Origin: Epiperipatus broadwayi
Taxonomy: Eukaryota > Onychophora > Udeonychophora > Euonychophora > Peripatidae
Assembly: GCA_028023455.1 (NCBI GenBank)
Contig: JAQFVV010012404.1
Location: forward strand, 15,177,000-15,240,999
Direction: 5' to 3'
Length of the DNA stretch: 64,000 bases
Shown in pieces: positions 1 through 10,916 of this stretch (position 1 is its first letter; the number at the start of each line of letters is the position of its first letter). The position numbers were made by a program, and so were the translations under genes. Under the pieces are notes generated by a model. It did not search any database. It was not told the DNA's origin and saw only the letters and a program-made list of their open reading frames with translations.

Positions 1-490
1 GTGAGATATAAGATATGTGTTAATGCAAAACTAGAGAGACAAAGTTATTAAGAAAAACAATATTTACAGTTGATATTCCTAATCTTCAGAAACATTCTAA
101 TGAATTTAAATTAGAACTTACAAATCAGTTTCAAGTACTAGTAGGTTTTGAACATGATTTAGATTTGAATGAAATTAATATGAAAATAATTGATACACTT
201 TTAAAAACTGCAACAAAGATAGCTGGTAGACAAAAGCAGCAATTGACCAATAAAATTTCTACTGAGACTAGAGAATTTATGAAGAAGAGAAGGAATATGA
301 AGATATACAGAAATGATGCATTAAAAAGAATTGATTTTCTCGAATTTTGTAAAATGGTGTGGAAAAGTGTTGAAAATGATATAAGAATGTATAACTGGAG
401 CAAGCAAGATAAGCTGTAGAAGAGAATAAAAGTTTCAAGAGTGTAAAACAGCATTTTGGTATTGATTGGAAATTTATATCTGCAATTACA
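1..490 (+). pseudogene. RTE-type LINE fragment (region between endonuclease and RT)
   Basis: Lysine-rich coding remnant; the longest open stretch is 165-419 (84 codons, with motifs such as KIAGRQKQQLTNKIS and REFMKKRRNMKIYR). The same sequence family occurs on the opposite strand at about 32040-32540, inside an RTE-like LINE. There it sits between the GDFN endonuclease box and the RT, so this piece is the EN-RT linker of a related copy cut by the window edge. Shared landmarks include a run reading atattcctaatcttcagaaa here and its diverged complement near 32440. Stops and frame changes outside 165-419 show it is dead. Clade assignment rests on the better copy at 30514-32960. Confidence 0.6.
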
Positions 491-784
491 GAATTGCACC
501 ATAACAAATTTACACTAATATACATAAATGAGTATAATTATTAATATGATTGTATCCTATATTTCTTTATAAGAAACACATTTTTTAAAATCTAAAGTAA
601 AAATGTTTTCATTAATAAAATCATGATTATAGGTATTAGGCAAATGAAAGAAAGGTGAAAATTTTAATATGTTAGAGTGTCAAACCTAAATATAAAATAA
701 AGTTAATGGATGTAATCAATTATTAATAGTAATATTTGAAATCTTACTTATTAATATAATTTTCTGATTGACAAGGTTATATAA
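491..784. other. AT-rich spacer
   Basis: No open frame, repeat or motif was recognised between the RTE fragment and the CR1 fragment. Confidence 0.5.
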
Positions 785-1385
785 CATTTTAAGATCTCTC
801 ATTTTTCTTCTTATGGATAGGGGTAGATAATTGTCATTTAGCTAAATATACTTGCAAAATTTATCATAAATCAATTGAATTTTTATGATATCTCATTTGG
901 AACAGGGATTCCAAACAACAGATCTGTATTCTAAAATAGGCAACACCAAAGGGAGAAATAATTTATATTTTGTAGACCTAGTAAATTGTCCCCATGCCTT
1001 AAAATTGCACCATAATTTTAAAAGATTTATTTACAACATTTTCAATATGATGATGAAATAATCCCTTGGAATAATAATACCAAGGTCTTTCTGAATATCA
1101 ACAAATTTTATATTATGATCTTCAATATAATGACAAATTATCATTTCAGATTTTTTGGAATAAGAAATTGTTGAACATTTATCCATATTAATATACATTT
1201 TATTATCTCTACACCATTTTACAAAATTATTAATATCTTTTTGTAATAATATACAATCATTAATTGAGTTCATATTCCTAAAAAATTTACAATCATCTGC
1301 ATAGCATAAAATTTGTGAAAATTCCAAACTTTCTCCCAAATCATCAATATAAATGTTAAACAATAATGGCACAAGGATACTGCCC
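785..1385 (-). pseudogene. CR1-type LINE reverse transcriptase fragment
   Basis: The minus strand encodes PLLFNIYIDDL, then CYADDCKFFR (the catalytic YADD box of the RT palm), then NMDKCSTISYSKKSE. These align residue for residue with the RT of the large CR1 element at 10917-13659 (PLLFNVYIDDL, CYADDCKIFR, NMDKCSIVSYSRKSE). Towards lower coordinates, broken-frame pieces LVLPILEYRSVVWNP (about 900-950) and RRKMRDLK (about 790-815) continue the match into the thumb region. Stops and frameshifts disrupt it and no EN or ORF1 is attached. It is a 5'-truncated, diverged relative of the CR1 family in this window rather than an identical copy. Confidence 0.85.
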
Positions 1386-1459
1386 TAAGGTACTCTGATA
1401 TTACAATAATATGGATATTAAATTTAACATAAGCCATTTTTTTCCTAATAAAAGATTCA

Positions 1460-1521
1460 ATAATAATAATACAACAACAACAACAATAATAATAATAATA
1501 ATAATAAGATGATGATGATGA
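1460..1521. repeat. Compound trinucleotide microsatellite (AAT/ACA/ATG)
   Basis: Runs of taa, caa, taa and then gat units in succession. It lies between the CR1 fragment and the family B foldback. Confidence 0.9.
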
Positions 1522-1553
1522 CAACCTTGGAGAGCACAGATCAGAAATAAAAA

Positions 1554-1867
1554 ATATATATTAAAACAGGCAAAACTCTCCATACAGTATTGCCACTCAG
1601 TGCAAGACAGAGTAATCAATGGATGCCAAAAGACTGTGCATAAAATCCCCATCTAGTGCCTACTCATCCAGTATCTCCAAACTAGTTTCTGGCTTGTGAC
1701 CTTCGTCAGTGAGGAGCCTTGTATCTAAGAGCATTACACCTAGATCTTAGGATTTAATGCAACCCTTCAGCATGGGGATTTTATGCACAAGCCTTCTGGA
1801 ATCCATTGATTACTCTGGCTTGCACTGAGTGGCAATACTGTGTGGAGAGTTTTTTTTGTTTTAATAA
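1554..1867. repeat. Family B foldback repeat (94-bp arms) enclosing a hammerhead motif
   Basis: 1554-1648 and 1771-1866 are near-perfect inverted copies (left: ttaaaacaggcaaaactctc...; right, reverse complement: ttaaaacaaaaaaaactctc...). The ~120-bp loop carries a hammerhead-like motif on the minus strand. The same repeat, as fuller copies, is at 28756-29800. Arm identity is visibly above 90%. Confidence 0.85.
1666..1724 (-). ncRNA. Hammerhead ribozyme-like motif, family B
   Basis: Read on the minus strand: outer stem I strand AUACAA, inner strand UCCUCA, core CUGACGA, a short stem II (GGU/GCC with loop CACAA), GAAA, minimal stem III, cleavage triplet GUU, then UGGAGA and an outer strand. 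Conserved core bases are intact. Inner stem I has one mismatch compared with the copy at 29312, and outer stem I is weakened. Positions 10.1/11.1 are A and A instead of the usual G-C. The fold is seen in the sequence; activity is inferred and uncertain. Confidence 0.55.
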
Positions 1868-2817
1868 CAGTTATAAGCAAGCATAAGAAATGGTGATGAT
1901 GTGATGCTTATTGGCTTAAAATATATATATATATATTGTGCCCTTTTGTATGGGTCACCATTTAGGTTTTATGCTAATTTAGTAGAAAATTTTAAATTTA
2001 AGAAGTATTTTAAATGTGTGATGTTAACTTTGCTTGTGGTAATGTTACCATAAGTTTAATTAAAGCAATCTATGAGTATTTGATATGTGAATTGTGTTGG
2101 TATTGGGAAGATATTTAAAATGATGATGATTATGATGTAATACTGCATTAATAAATTTAATAATAAATGTTTAAAGCTAAAGTATTTAAAAGACAAGTTT
2201 AAATTAGACAAAGATATTTATTTAATTTGAAATATATGTTAAAAGTGAATAAAAATATTTTAAATTATAAGTATTTAAATTGAGATTAATATTTGATTTT
2301 AATCATATCAAATAATTATTTTAAAATCTGATATAATATCTTATTTATTTTTAAAAATAAATATTTATTTTAAAAAAACAATTGTTAAGTTTATTTTTAA
2401 GCAAGCGTTTCTTGTGTTATAAAGAACAGATGTTATACACACATGCGTGGAAGTTGTCTAATAAAGTTGCATAACTATTTTACAAAATCATGTTGTAAAA
2501 TTTATAAATAATACGTGAGTTATCACGAGATAAAAATAAAGATATTAATGTAAAATATTAAATTTGATTTTAAAAAATATTGTCTTAAAAATATAACGTA
2601 TTTAAAAAGATTTAGTTTATTTTAAATGATCTTATAAAAGTTAAGATTTAAATCAAGTGAGAAAGAATATTTTAAAAAAATATTTGATAGATTTGAATAA
2701 ACGATAAAAAATGTAATAATGTAATAAATATTAAATATTAAATAAGTCATTATTTTATTTTTAATAGTGAGTTGATAAATATGTAAATAAGATTGAAAGT
2801 TTGATTGTTTAAACGTA
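1868..2817. other. AT-rich gene-free stretch
   Basis: Very AT-rich with short (AT)n near 1921-1936 and many stops in all frames. Nothing else was recognised. Confidence 0.5.
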
Positions 2818-2896
2818 CCAATCAGATAAGGAGTTTCTGGTAGTATATAAGCTGGATTCAATTGTTGAGGGGGGCTCTCTGTAATTAAATTTCTAA
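2818..2896 (+). promoter_or_regulatory. Candidate pol II core promoter and 5' exon
   Basis: A CCAAT box (CCAATCAG, 2818) is followed 26 bp later by TATATAAG (2844-2851). An AGGGGGGCTCTCT stretch lies about 25-30 bp further on, where initiation would be expected. A GT-donor-like AAGGTAATCG follows at about 2893. The order and spacing suit a TATA promoter with a short non-coding first exon on the + strand. No downstream coding exon was recognised, so a chance arrangement in AT-rich DNA is possible. Confidence 0.3.
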
Positions 2897-5800
2897 GGTA
2901 ATCGTGCTATTGAGAAAATAGCCAAGTAAATTTATAAACGCTCTTAAAATCAGTTGTAAAATCATAAGAGTGTTATTGTATATAATTTTATAATTTTTAA
3001 ATGATAAGTATGCAGTAGAAACTTAATAATTCCCTATTAGTCTTCTCAATATTGAAACTCAATTTACGTACAAATGATCATGGAAATCTCACATATTGGA
3101 GAAATATATCAGAAACTTTATGCTAGAAAAATAACAGACGCTGGATTAGTACATAAAACTACAAGATGGAGAAAAGTAGTATTTTGGACTATAAATAGTT
3201 TTCAAAAGTTAAATTACTATTGTCTATTACTAATAGATATTTTAAAGAAATATAAATATTTCTGTAAAAGAAAGTATTTTGACAAATTATAGAAGTAAAA
3301 TATGTATCTTAAGGAAAGATATAAGAAGCAGTAGTAATTTTAAATAAATACTTGCCTTGTTAAGTCTTTATGCTTAAAAGACTAGATATTGATAATTTGA
3401 AAAGGGCAAATATATTATAAGTATACGTATTTTAAAAAAATCGTAATATAATAAAATTATTTTATTGAAGTAATCTAAACGCTGGCCGTTATAGATGGAA
3501 AAATAAATTCTTACCTAGATATATTGTTTAAATGCGTAAATAATACATGGACGTCCAAGCCAAGCCAAGTTGATTAAAATAATTTCAATGAAAATAATTT
3601 ATAAACTATAAATTAGTTTAGAAATAGTAATTTTTGGAATAATATTCTATGAAGAACTGGATCCAGATAGAACCTATAAACTATTTTTTTTATTTGTTTT
3701 CTTATTGGAACTTATTTTTTTTAAAAAAAAAGAACGTTATCATTTTATTATAAACTTTCAAGAAACACGTGATTCAACGGAACAGGAAATAGTGTTTTAT
3801 TGACTTTATACGTAGGATATTTGTTAGAACTTTTATGGTAGAACAAAAGTCGTCGATGGAATATGTAATATAATTTTTTTATTTTATTTATTTAATATAA
3901 AATTTAAAATATTATTAAACTATTAAAAAGTAGGTTAGGTACATTTATTAAATAGTAACTTAAAAATAATATAATAATTAATTACATAAATTTATTTTAT
4001 AATTAATATAACACGGAATATTTTAATGAATGTTTATGAGTGAAAATGTGAATGATTTTTATTTTATAAAGCTGCAAATTCCGAAGAATGCTGGGTAGCA
4101 GATTGGACATTATTATTATTATGGTAAAAATATTGTATAATTTTTTTTTTTTAATGAATTTAATATGTTTTCTTTAGATCAACTGAATATTATGTTGTTG
4201 TAGAATGAATGGATAGATATTTTATGAAAACACATACATTATATTGGCAACGAACTTTATTAAAATATGCATAAGTTTTAATCTATAATGTCAACATAAT
4301 ACAACATTACGTAAGAAGCTTAGAAATAATTATATGATTCTTTCGTAAATAATTTTGATATTTTATTTATGCTCAGTATTAAAATGATGTTTATTATTTA
4401 TCTTAATAATTATTTTATTTTTGCAATTTAGAAAAGGATTTTAAAAGTCTATATTTTTGTGTATTTTGTTATTGAATAAGTTAAGTTACGTTATGGGTAG
4501 AAGCCTATATTTGGATTGAAGTTTATTAAGTATAGACAATGTAGTATAGGTAGATTAGATAATGAATATTTTATTTAAAATTGATATTTATTTTCCGGAA
4601 ATTTTAGATAAGTTTAGAATATATTTTATAGATAGAAATTATTAGAAAGGATTAAAATAACACATAAAGTAAAGTAGTGATTTTTACATAAAAAAGAATC
4701 ATAGAATTTATCTAAGGTAATGCTTTATGAATTTAGAATTGATAAATAGTTTAAATAGTAATATTTGAACAATAAAGATATGTAATGCATATTTGATAAA
4801 ACGTATAACAGGAATTACATTAAGTGAAATATAATTATAGTCAATTATTTGTTTTACATTACAAAGACATATTAATTTTATATAAAGCTATTAGGCAATG
4901 TTAATAACAAAGTGAATACATAATAATATATTATAAATGGTAATACTTAATTAATGTAGCTATTTAATTAGTAAAGCTTCATTGTTTACACATGTTACAT
5001 AGATAATCTTGACATATATTATTATTTGTAATAATTAAAGATTACTACTATTTATTTTTCAAATCTAAGTTTTAAGAAAAACACACTGTAATAATATTAA
5101 TATAGCATTTGAAGGAATGTAAAATTGCTTATTAGGTACATGAGTTAATAACAGTGTAAGCCTCTTATATTTGTATTTCTTATTTTTTTATTTTATTGGT
5201 TGTCATAAATTCAAAATTGTAAATAGTGTAAATAAATTTTATTTGAAGTTATTGTAAATAAATTTGTTAATTTGTTTTAAAAGTGTGTCGAGTTTTCATT
5301 ATTTTTCACCTCAGCATTTTGACATCAGATGATTTGAAATAAACATAATATTTGCACAAAATGAATTTGTTATTATTACTTAGAATTGAATACCATATTT
5401 GCTTAACATTATTTATAAGAATTGATTGACATGAACAGAAATATTGCAATGGTCATAAGATGATTATAATGCACATTATAAGAATACAATATTGTTTATT
5501 GCCACAGATTATTAAGTATAAGATTTTGATCTATTTTAAAATGAAGATACCATATGAAATAAAAGATATACATATGACTGTTTATTCATTTAAGGATTGA
5601 TTATATAATAGAAATAGATGAGATTAAATTACACTCTAAGATTGGTATTATTTCTTATTATTATTAAAATAAGTTAGGTGTATTTAAGTTTGATATAAAA
5701 TCCCACATCATACTTATTTACATAATTTATTATTATTTTAAAACAACTTATAGGAACCTGAGATTATTTAATTATATTTTAAGTTAAAAGTTAGGAATTA

Positions 5801-6296
5801 TTTTAGTATTATTGAAGATAATTTATTTCATTTAAAAGTCATAAGAATGCTATAGATGTAGTGGTAAGATGATAAGGTAGTGGTAGTATTCTTATGCCAT
5901 TGAGACGGTATCTTGGAAGATATTGACTCAGTGTAAATCTGCTTATTGCTTTGTAACTTTACTTCACAGTCTCATAATTTTATAAATACTTATTTAATTA
6001 GTATAATCTAGAACTATATTGATTTTGGTAAGTGATAATAAATTTAATTAAGATATGATAATATAAAAGTATATTAAAGATAGATATGTAAATTTTAATT
6101 AAACATAATAATGTAACTGAGCTAGTTGTATTTTAAACTATTTTATATATCAAGAAGTAAGGGTACAATATATATATATATAAAACATCAAAAGTTGTAA
6201 TGTTAAATTAATTGAAATCAACTAACAGAAAAAATAAGCAGAATTTAATTGATAATTTTTGAATTGAAAACAAATATAAAATTACCAACACAAGCA
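2897..6296. other. AT-rich gene-free stretch (3.4 kb)
   Basis: A single 72-codon open frame (3074-3292) has no recognisable motif. The rest is stop-dense, with short A or T runs and (AT)n near 6168-6182. No transposon similarity was recognised. Confidence 0.45.
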
Positions 6297-7335
6297 TGGA
6301 GGCTCAAAGATCACATGATCTAATTAACAGTGACCAAAACATCAATGAAAGTCATAAAATAGAAAAAAAAAAACAAGCCAACATTTGCAGATATGGTCAA
6401 ATGAAAATAAAAAAATAAATTCATTTACCCTACCAAAAAAGCTGAAAGTCAATTTAGCTCACATATCGGCAAAGAGATAAAAAAAAAGCAGTGCAACCAC
6501 ATCTCAAAAGATCTGACATAGATATAGGAAAGCAACTGATAGTGACAAATAATTTAGAAATTGGAAAACAGAAAAGTCAAAATCCATCAGAAATTGACTG
6601 GAATAAAGAAAAAGTGAACATTAATACTGAATTGTTCAGTAAATCCACACCAAAGCATTTCTTTGCAATATTCAAAAGATTTGTTTCTCCCAAGTCCATG
6701 GTGTTGTCAGCAATAGACAGTAACATATAATTATATAAATTTCCAAAAGAGTTGCTATATAAGGCAATAACGTTAACCATACAACAGATTGCAGAACATC
6801 CCAATGACTGGTAGCTAATACTGGAATTTTATAAAATCACTCAAAGGGAGAAGTTTCAAAGATAAGTGAAGTCATTGGGTAACTTTGCACTGATCATTAT
6901 AGACCAAAACTATCACAATACCATTTCAGCTATAATTAAGAAAACCTACCTGAAGAAAACAGAGCAAGATTTACCAAAGGATGATAAAAACATTTGGCAA
7001 GGTCATTATGTTCAAAACAGTATAATAGAAAGACACACCAATACCAATTGCAAGTAACTCTTATGAGTTCAGAATAAAACTATATCCAGATACTAATTCA
7101 GATAATGTACCAACATAAATTCTGAATATTGCTTAATCTATATATTAGAGGTATGAAACCATCTTTAATTTTCCCTGCCGATCTTCTCTTTGCCATGGCA
7201 TTTTGACATTATCCGCAAATTTTCAAAGATTACAAAAGCATGGTGGCCATTCGAGGGTGCCACCAAGCATTTTTAGCTTGGAACCAGATTGTAAAGGTTT
7301 CCATAATCACAGTTGTTTATTTATTTACAAACAGC
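6297..7335 (+). pseudogene. Decayed LINE ORF1 related to the LINE at 38476-44747
   Basis: Broken open pieces match the ORF1 at 41961-44606 in order. HFFAIFKRFVSPKSMVLSAI followed by LYKFPKELL...HPND corresponds to SFANYYSDKSLILAI...LYKFPLEQL...HPND. SLGNFALIIIDQN matches SLGNFILCSIDMN, and MVAIRGCHQAFLAW matches MVLTFRGVHPQCFFC. The zinc-knuckle cysteines are lost. At least four frame breaks or stops separate the pieces. The endonuclease of probably the same or a sister copy resumes at about 9600. Confidence 0.65.
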
Positions 7336-8159
7336 AATCACCAAATATATTCTTAAAAGCTAATTTTGCCAAATTTATTTCAACCACATGGACACTGAAT
7401 TTAACTACTAAACTAGATTAAACAGAGACACTCAAATGTGACATTTAATAGATTTTATTATATTCACTTTCAATTTAAAGACAGATTCTTTTTTTCCTAT
7501 AGAATTCAAAACTGACTTGAATCTTTTTTACAAAGAACAAATACAAACTTAATTTTAAACCCAAACGTTAATACAGTACAAATTATTTTAACTAATATTC
7601 TTTTCTTGAGGGAACATGCACCATCACTTACCCTATGTACAACAGTGGTCCCAAATAATTATGGAAACCCTGATCAAGTAGAAGTGAAACACAAGGGTGA
7701 TTTACTAATAAGATTGTGCTGAATGACAACACTCAGATCCCCTTTTTCTAATGTTAAACAATTTATTCTAATCTCAATGGACAGTGTGTCTGTCATTTGC
7801 TTACAGCCATTGGGGCATCCATTTTCTGTCCACCATGTTCCAACACAAGGTTCCTGTGTTGTTTATCATTGAACATATAACTAGCCTAAACCCTCCTCTC
7901 CCCCATTTGTCTTTCAAGATCGAGCAGTTAACATTATTTGGAAAAATCTAGATTGATTCATACATTGAACTATAATAAAAATGCATACATATATAAAAAA
8001 AACATATTTAAATAATCTATCAGTTTAAACCCCCCCCCCATTGTTTTAACCAGGTTAATCTAACATAATAAAAATTTCTTTTAATAATCTCGCACTTTAT
8101 TGTTGAAACATTTAAGACAAGTAATAGTATATATTTCTATTATGCAAAATGGAATCAAA
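7336..8159. other. Intervening DNA, slightly higher GC at 7600-7960
   Basis: No open frame. 7600-7960 is less AT-rich than its surroundings and could be the untranslated tail of the unidentified minus-strand coding patch at 8160-8530, since a minus-strand AATAAA lies near 7450. A C9 run occurs at about 8031-8039. Confidence 0.3.
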
Positions 8160-8530
8160 GTTTACTTAGCAACAGTTCTTAGCTACCCTGATCGATCCGT
8201 GATTACTTTCTTCATGTAAGCAAAGTTCTTTAATGCTGGCATGAATCTTGCAGGTAGTCCATTGGCATTTTCCAGGCACCCCTGTTTCGCTGGTTAAACT
8301 TCCTTTTATCCACTTTGACAATCACTCTGGTGGTTCCAGATGTGTCAGGGAGATGTATTCCCTCTAAGGGAAAGTTTTTAAAATGTTTTTTAGTCAGAGA
8401 ACATTTTTTTTTTGTACTGTTAACAATATTTTCTGGGAACCATTCTGGATCCATATTACTTTTTCATTTTTTTAGCAAAAAAATGACCCTGACTGCCTGA
8501 ACAATAGAGAACTCCACACTTTATATATTT
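8160..8530 (-). pseudogene. Unidentified decayed coding patch
   Basis: The open frame 8230-8454 (74 codons) has non-repetitive, protein-like composition: MDPEWFPENIVNS, PLEGIHLPDTSGTTRVIVKV, FNQRNRGAWKMP. In a second frame it appears to continue as ARFMPALKNFAYMKKVITD to about 8165. Upstream, QAVRVIFLLKK in the same frame as the ATG is cut by a TGA. Composition and frame switching suggest a once-coding sequence with indels. I do not recognise the family. It could be a retroposed host-gene piece, an exon of a real gene with sequencing errors, or part of a DNA transposon. Confidence 0.35.
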
Positions 8531-8923
8531 TCAGTCCTTTCAAGCTGGATTCACACCTTTAATTTATTTTTAGCTATGTTTTAGCCATCCGATTTTTTGT
8601 CCTTTTGTTATATTTTTCTTTTAATTAGTAGAAAAATTTTGATAATTAGCGTAAATAGATAATGAAATATTTTTAATTTGGGAAGTTTCAACAATAGAGG
8701 TAATTATTAATAATAAAAAAAATAATCTTTTTTTTTATCTCCATACCCTTCTCTTTTCAAAATTTAAAATTAATAAAAAAAAACTTTTTTAAAATAATAT
8801 ATAAAAAATATTTTAAGCTAATATATATGCATTTAATAAGTTATAATATATACATGCATATATACACGAACTGATTTAAAAATACCAGCTTAATGTAAAC
8901 AAAGAGGACCCATCACTGCACAA

Positions 8924-9990
8924 TGCCCAAATTGCCAGAACTTAACAAAAAATCAAAATACATACCAAAACAACAAAATTTCAACCCTACCATGCAAACA
9001 GAAGAAGAAATAACTATTGCCAAGGGTAGCAGTTCACAAACCACACAAAAATTAATAATAACAATAAAGCAGAGATACCAAGCTTAGAACTTATAGATTT
9101 GTTCCCAGAAAAAAAATACTCCAAGGGACATAATCAAAAACAAAATGGAAGCTAAACAAAAAATAACTCATCAAGTAAAAGAAATGCAAATATGCTAGCA
9201 TTTGACTGCAGAACAGATAAAAATGCAACATATTATTATTAATAAGGCAGCCATAGAAATTATGGAGGCACTGCTACCACCAAGCAACCCTATCACAATA
9301 ATGCAACTGACAAATCCAATCCAACTAGAAAGCAAGAGAAAGAAGCTAGGAAAAAAAAGTGAAGACAGATGATGATAACTCTAATTCATCAATCATTGAT
9401 AATATAAATGAAGACTCAAGTCCAATGGAAACAATTACAAATCTATTGGAGAACCATCTAATAAACACAGCATTAAAAATTGAAGATTATTGGAAAAAAA
9501 AACATGATACAAAAGCAAACAGAAATAAAACAAAGCAGTGAAATTATACAATGTAAATTCCCAAAGCAATCACAACAAGGGATACAAACCAATTTCAGCT
9601 ACATAATTAAGGAAAATTAAAATAGCAGTGCTGAATCAGAGACATTAACTCAATAGCAAAAATATACCAGCTTAATAAATGGATTAGCATCATACAAACA
9701 CAAATTCTAGGACTACTAGAAACAGAGATCTACAATGAATCACAAATAAATCCAGCCACATACCTATATAATCAAGGTTTTTTCACATATTCCTGGAACA
9801 CATCATCACCTTCAGCTGGCACAGGCATAATCATAGCCTCAAATTGTAGCCTTTCAACTTTCAAAATTATTTACATTGACTCACATATTTTAATCACTAC
9901 ATTACAGCATCAAATGACCACACACAACATTATTTTTGTGTTTTATACTAACTTGTATTAATTTTAACAGATGAATGTATTTGGTAAAAT
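8924..9990 (+). pseudogene. Decayed LINE fragment: ORF1 tail and endonuclease N-terminus
   Basis: 8924-9540 reads as polar, Q/K/N-rich pieces resembling a LINE ORF1 tail, including the open frame 9359-9541. From about 9640 a broken frame gives RDINSIAKIYQLNKWI, then ILGLLETEI, then GTGIIIASNCSL. These mirror the start of the APE endonuclease at 41954 (RGINSIDRVLAIKNWL, ILLMGETK, GGVGILLSKS). Several stops are present and the RT is missing, so it is 3'-truncated or interrupted. Together with 6297-7335 it probably represents one old + strand LINE. Confidence 0.6.
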
Positions 9991-10225
9991 AAAGTTTAAT
10001 TTTTTAAAAAAAACACTTTATATTTGAACTAGATGGTAAAAATAGTTTAATATATAACTAATATAAACTCTAGTTTAATAAATGATAAACATAGTTAGGT
10101 TTATCCAAAATATACAAAGTCAGTCGAGGTTGTGAGTAAAGCAAATTTGGCAGTTGTAAATAAAGATGTAAGAATTTGCCATAGATAAATACTCTTCATG
10201 TAATAAAGATATATATGAGACCTGG
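9991..10225. other. AT-rich spacer leading into hammerhead motif
   Basis: No gene was seen. A family A hammerhead motif begins directly downstream. Confidence 0.4.
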
Positions 10226-10280
10226 TGACCTGGGCCAACTGATAAGTGCTGTTTCAGTATGAAATGCATCTTGGGAGTCA
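10226..10280 (+). ncRNA. Hammerhead ribozyme-like motif, family A (core G8 lost)
   Basis: Order on the + strand: UGAC, internal loop, CCAA, CUGAUAA, stem II GUGCUG/CAGUAU with loop UUU (10244-10260), GAAA (10261-10264), minimal stem III (A-U and U-A pairs, loop GC), cleavage triplet AUC ending at 10270, UUGG, then GUCA. Both halves of stem I pair (CCAA/UUGG and UGAC/GUCA). The core reads CUGAUAA where CUGAUGA is required, so the catalytic G8 is an A and this copy should be inactive. Homologous in layout to 34343-34398. Confidence 0.6.
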
Positions 10281-10595
10281 TTTGTATTTTATTGTCTCTT
10301 TATTTATATGAAGGATAAAAAAGAAAGAGGAACTATGGAGATATTATAAAATGCACAATTAAGTATTGAAATAATTCGGATAATTTTAGACAAAGAAAAT
10401 TAGCAAATGCACTTTTGTATTTAAAAAGGTGTGAATATTTTTTTAATTTTTAGTGCTTTGATGTACAATTTCTATGTAAACTTTAAAGAAATACTTATTT
10501 TAGTTGTTCTATTCATTATAACAAACACATTCTGATGTTGCAAATCATTTGAAAAAGAATGTGTTTGGAAAGACTAATACTTATTATGTAGTTGT

Positions 10596-10716
<121 letters not shown>

Positions 10717-10738
10717 TCAATTCAATTCTTCAATTCTT

Positions 10739-10916
10739 TATTTATTTAATGTACATATCAACAGCATTTAGCCAATTATAGATTGCACAATAATACAAAT
10801 CTAAATAAGCATTAAAAAAAAAAAATAATAATAATAATAATAAAATAAATAATACCAATAAAATAGAAAATCAATAAAATGCACAAATAAATAAAAAGGC
10901 AATATATCAAATGAAA
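10739..10916 (-). other. CR1 3' UTR
   Basis: Between the ORF2 stop (10917) and the terminal AATTG units. It contains a short TTA run (10820-10842) and low-complexity T-rich sequence. Confidence 0.6.

Noticed and set aside
1270-1652. Minus-strand frames of 83-84 codons with Tyr/Ile/Val runs
   Set aside because: Shadows of the compound microsatellite and the family B repeat; the real signal in the region is the CR1 RT fragment.
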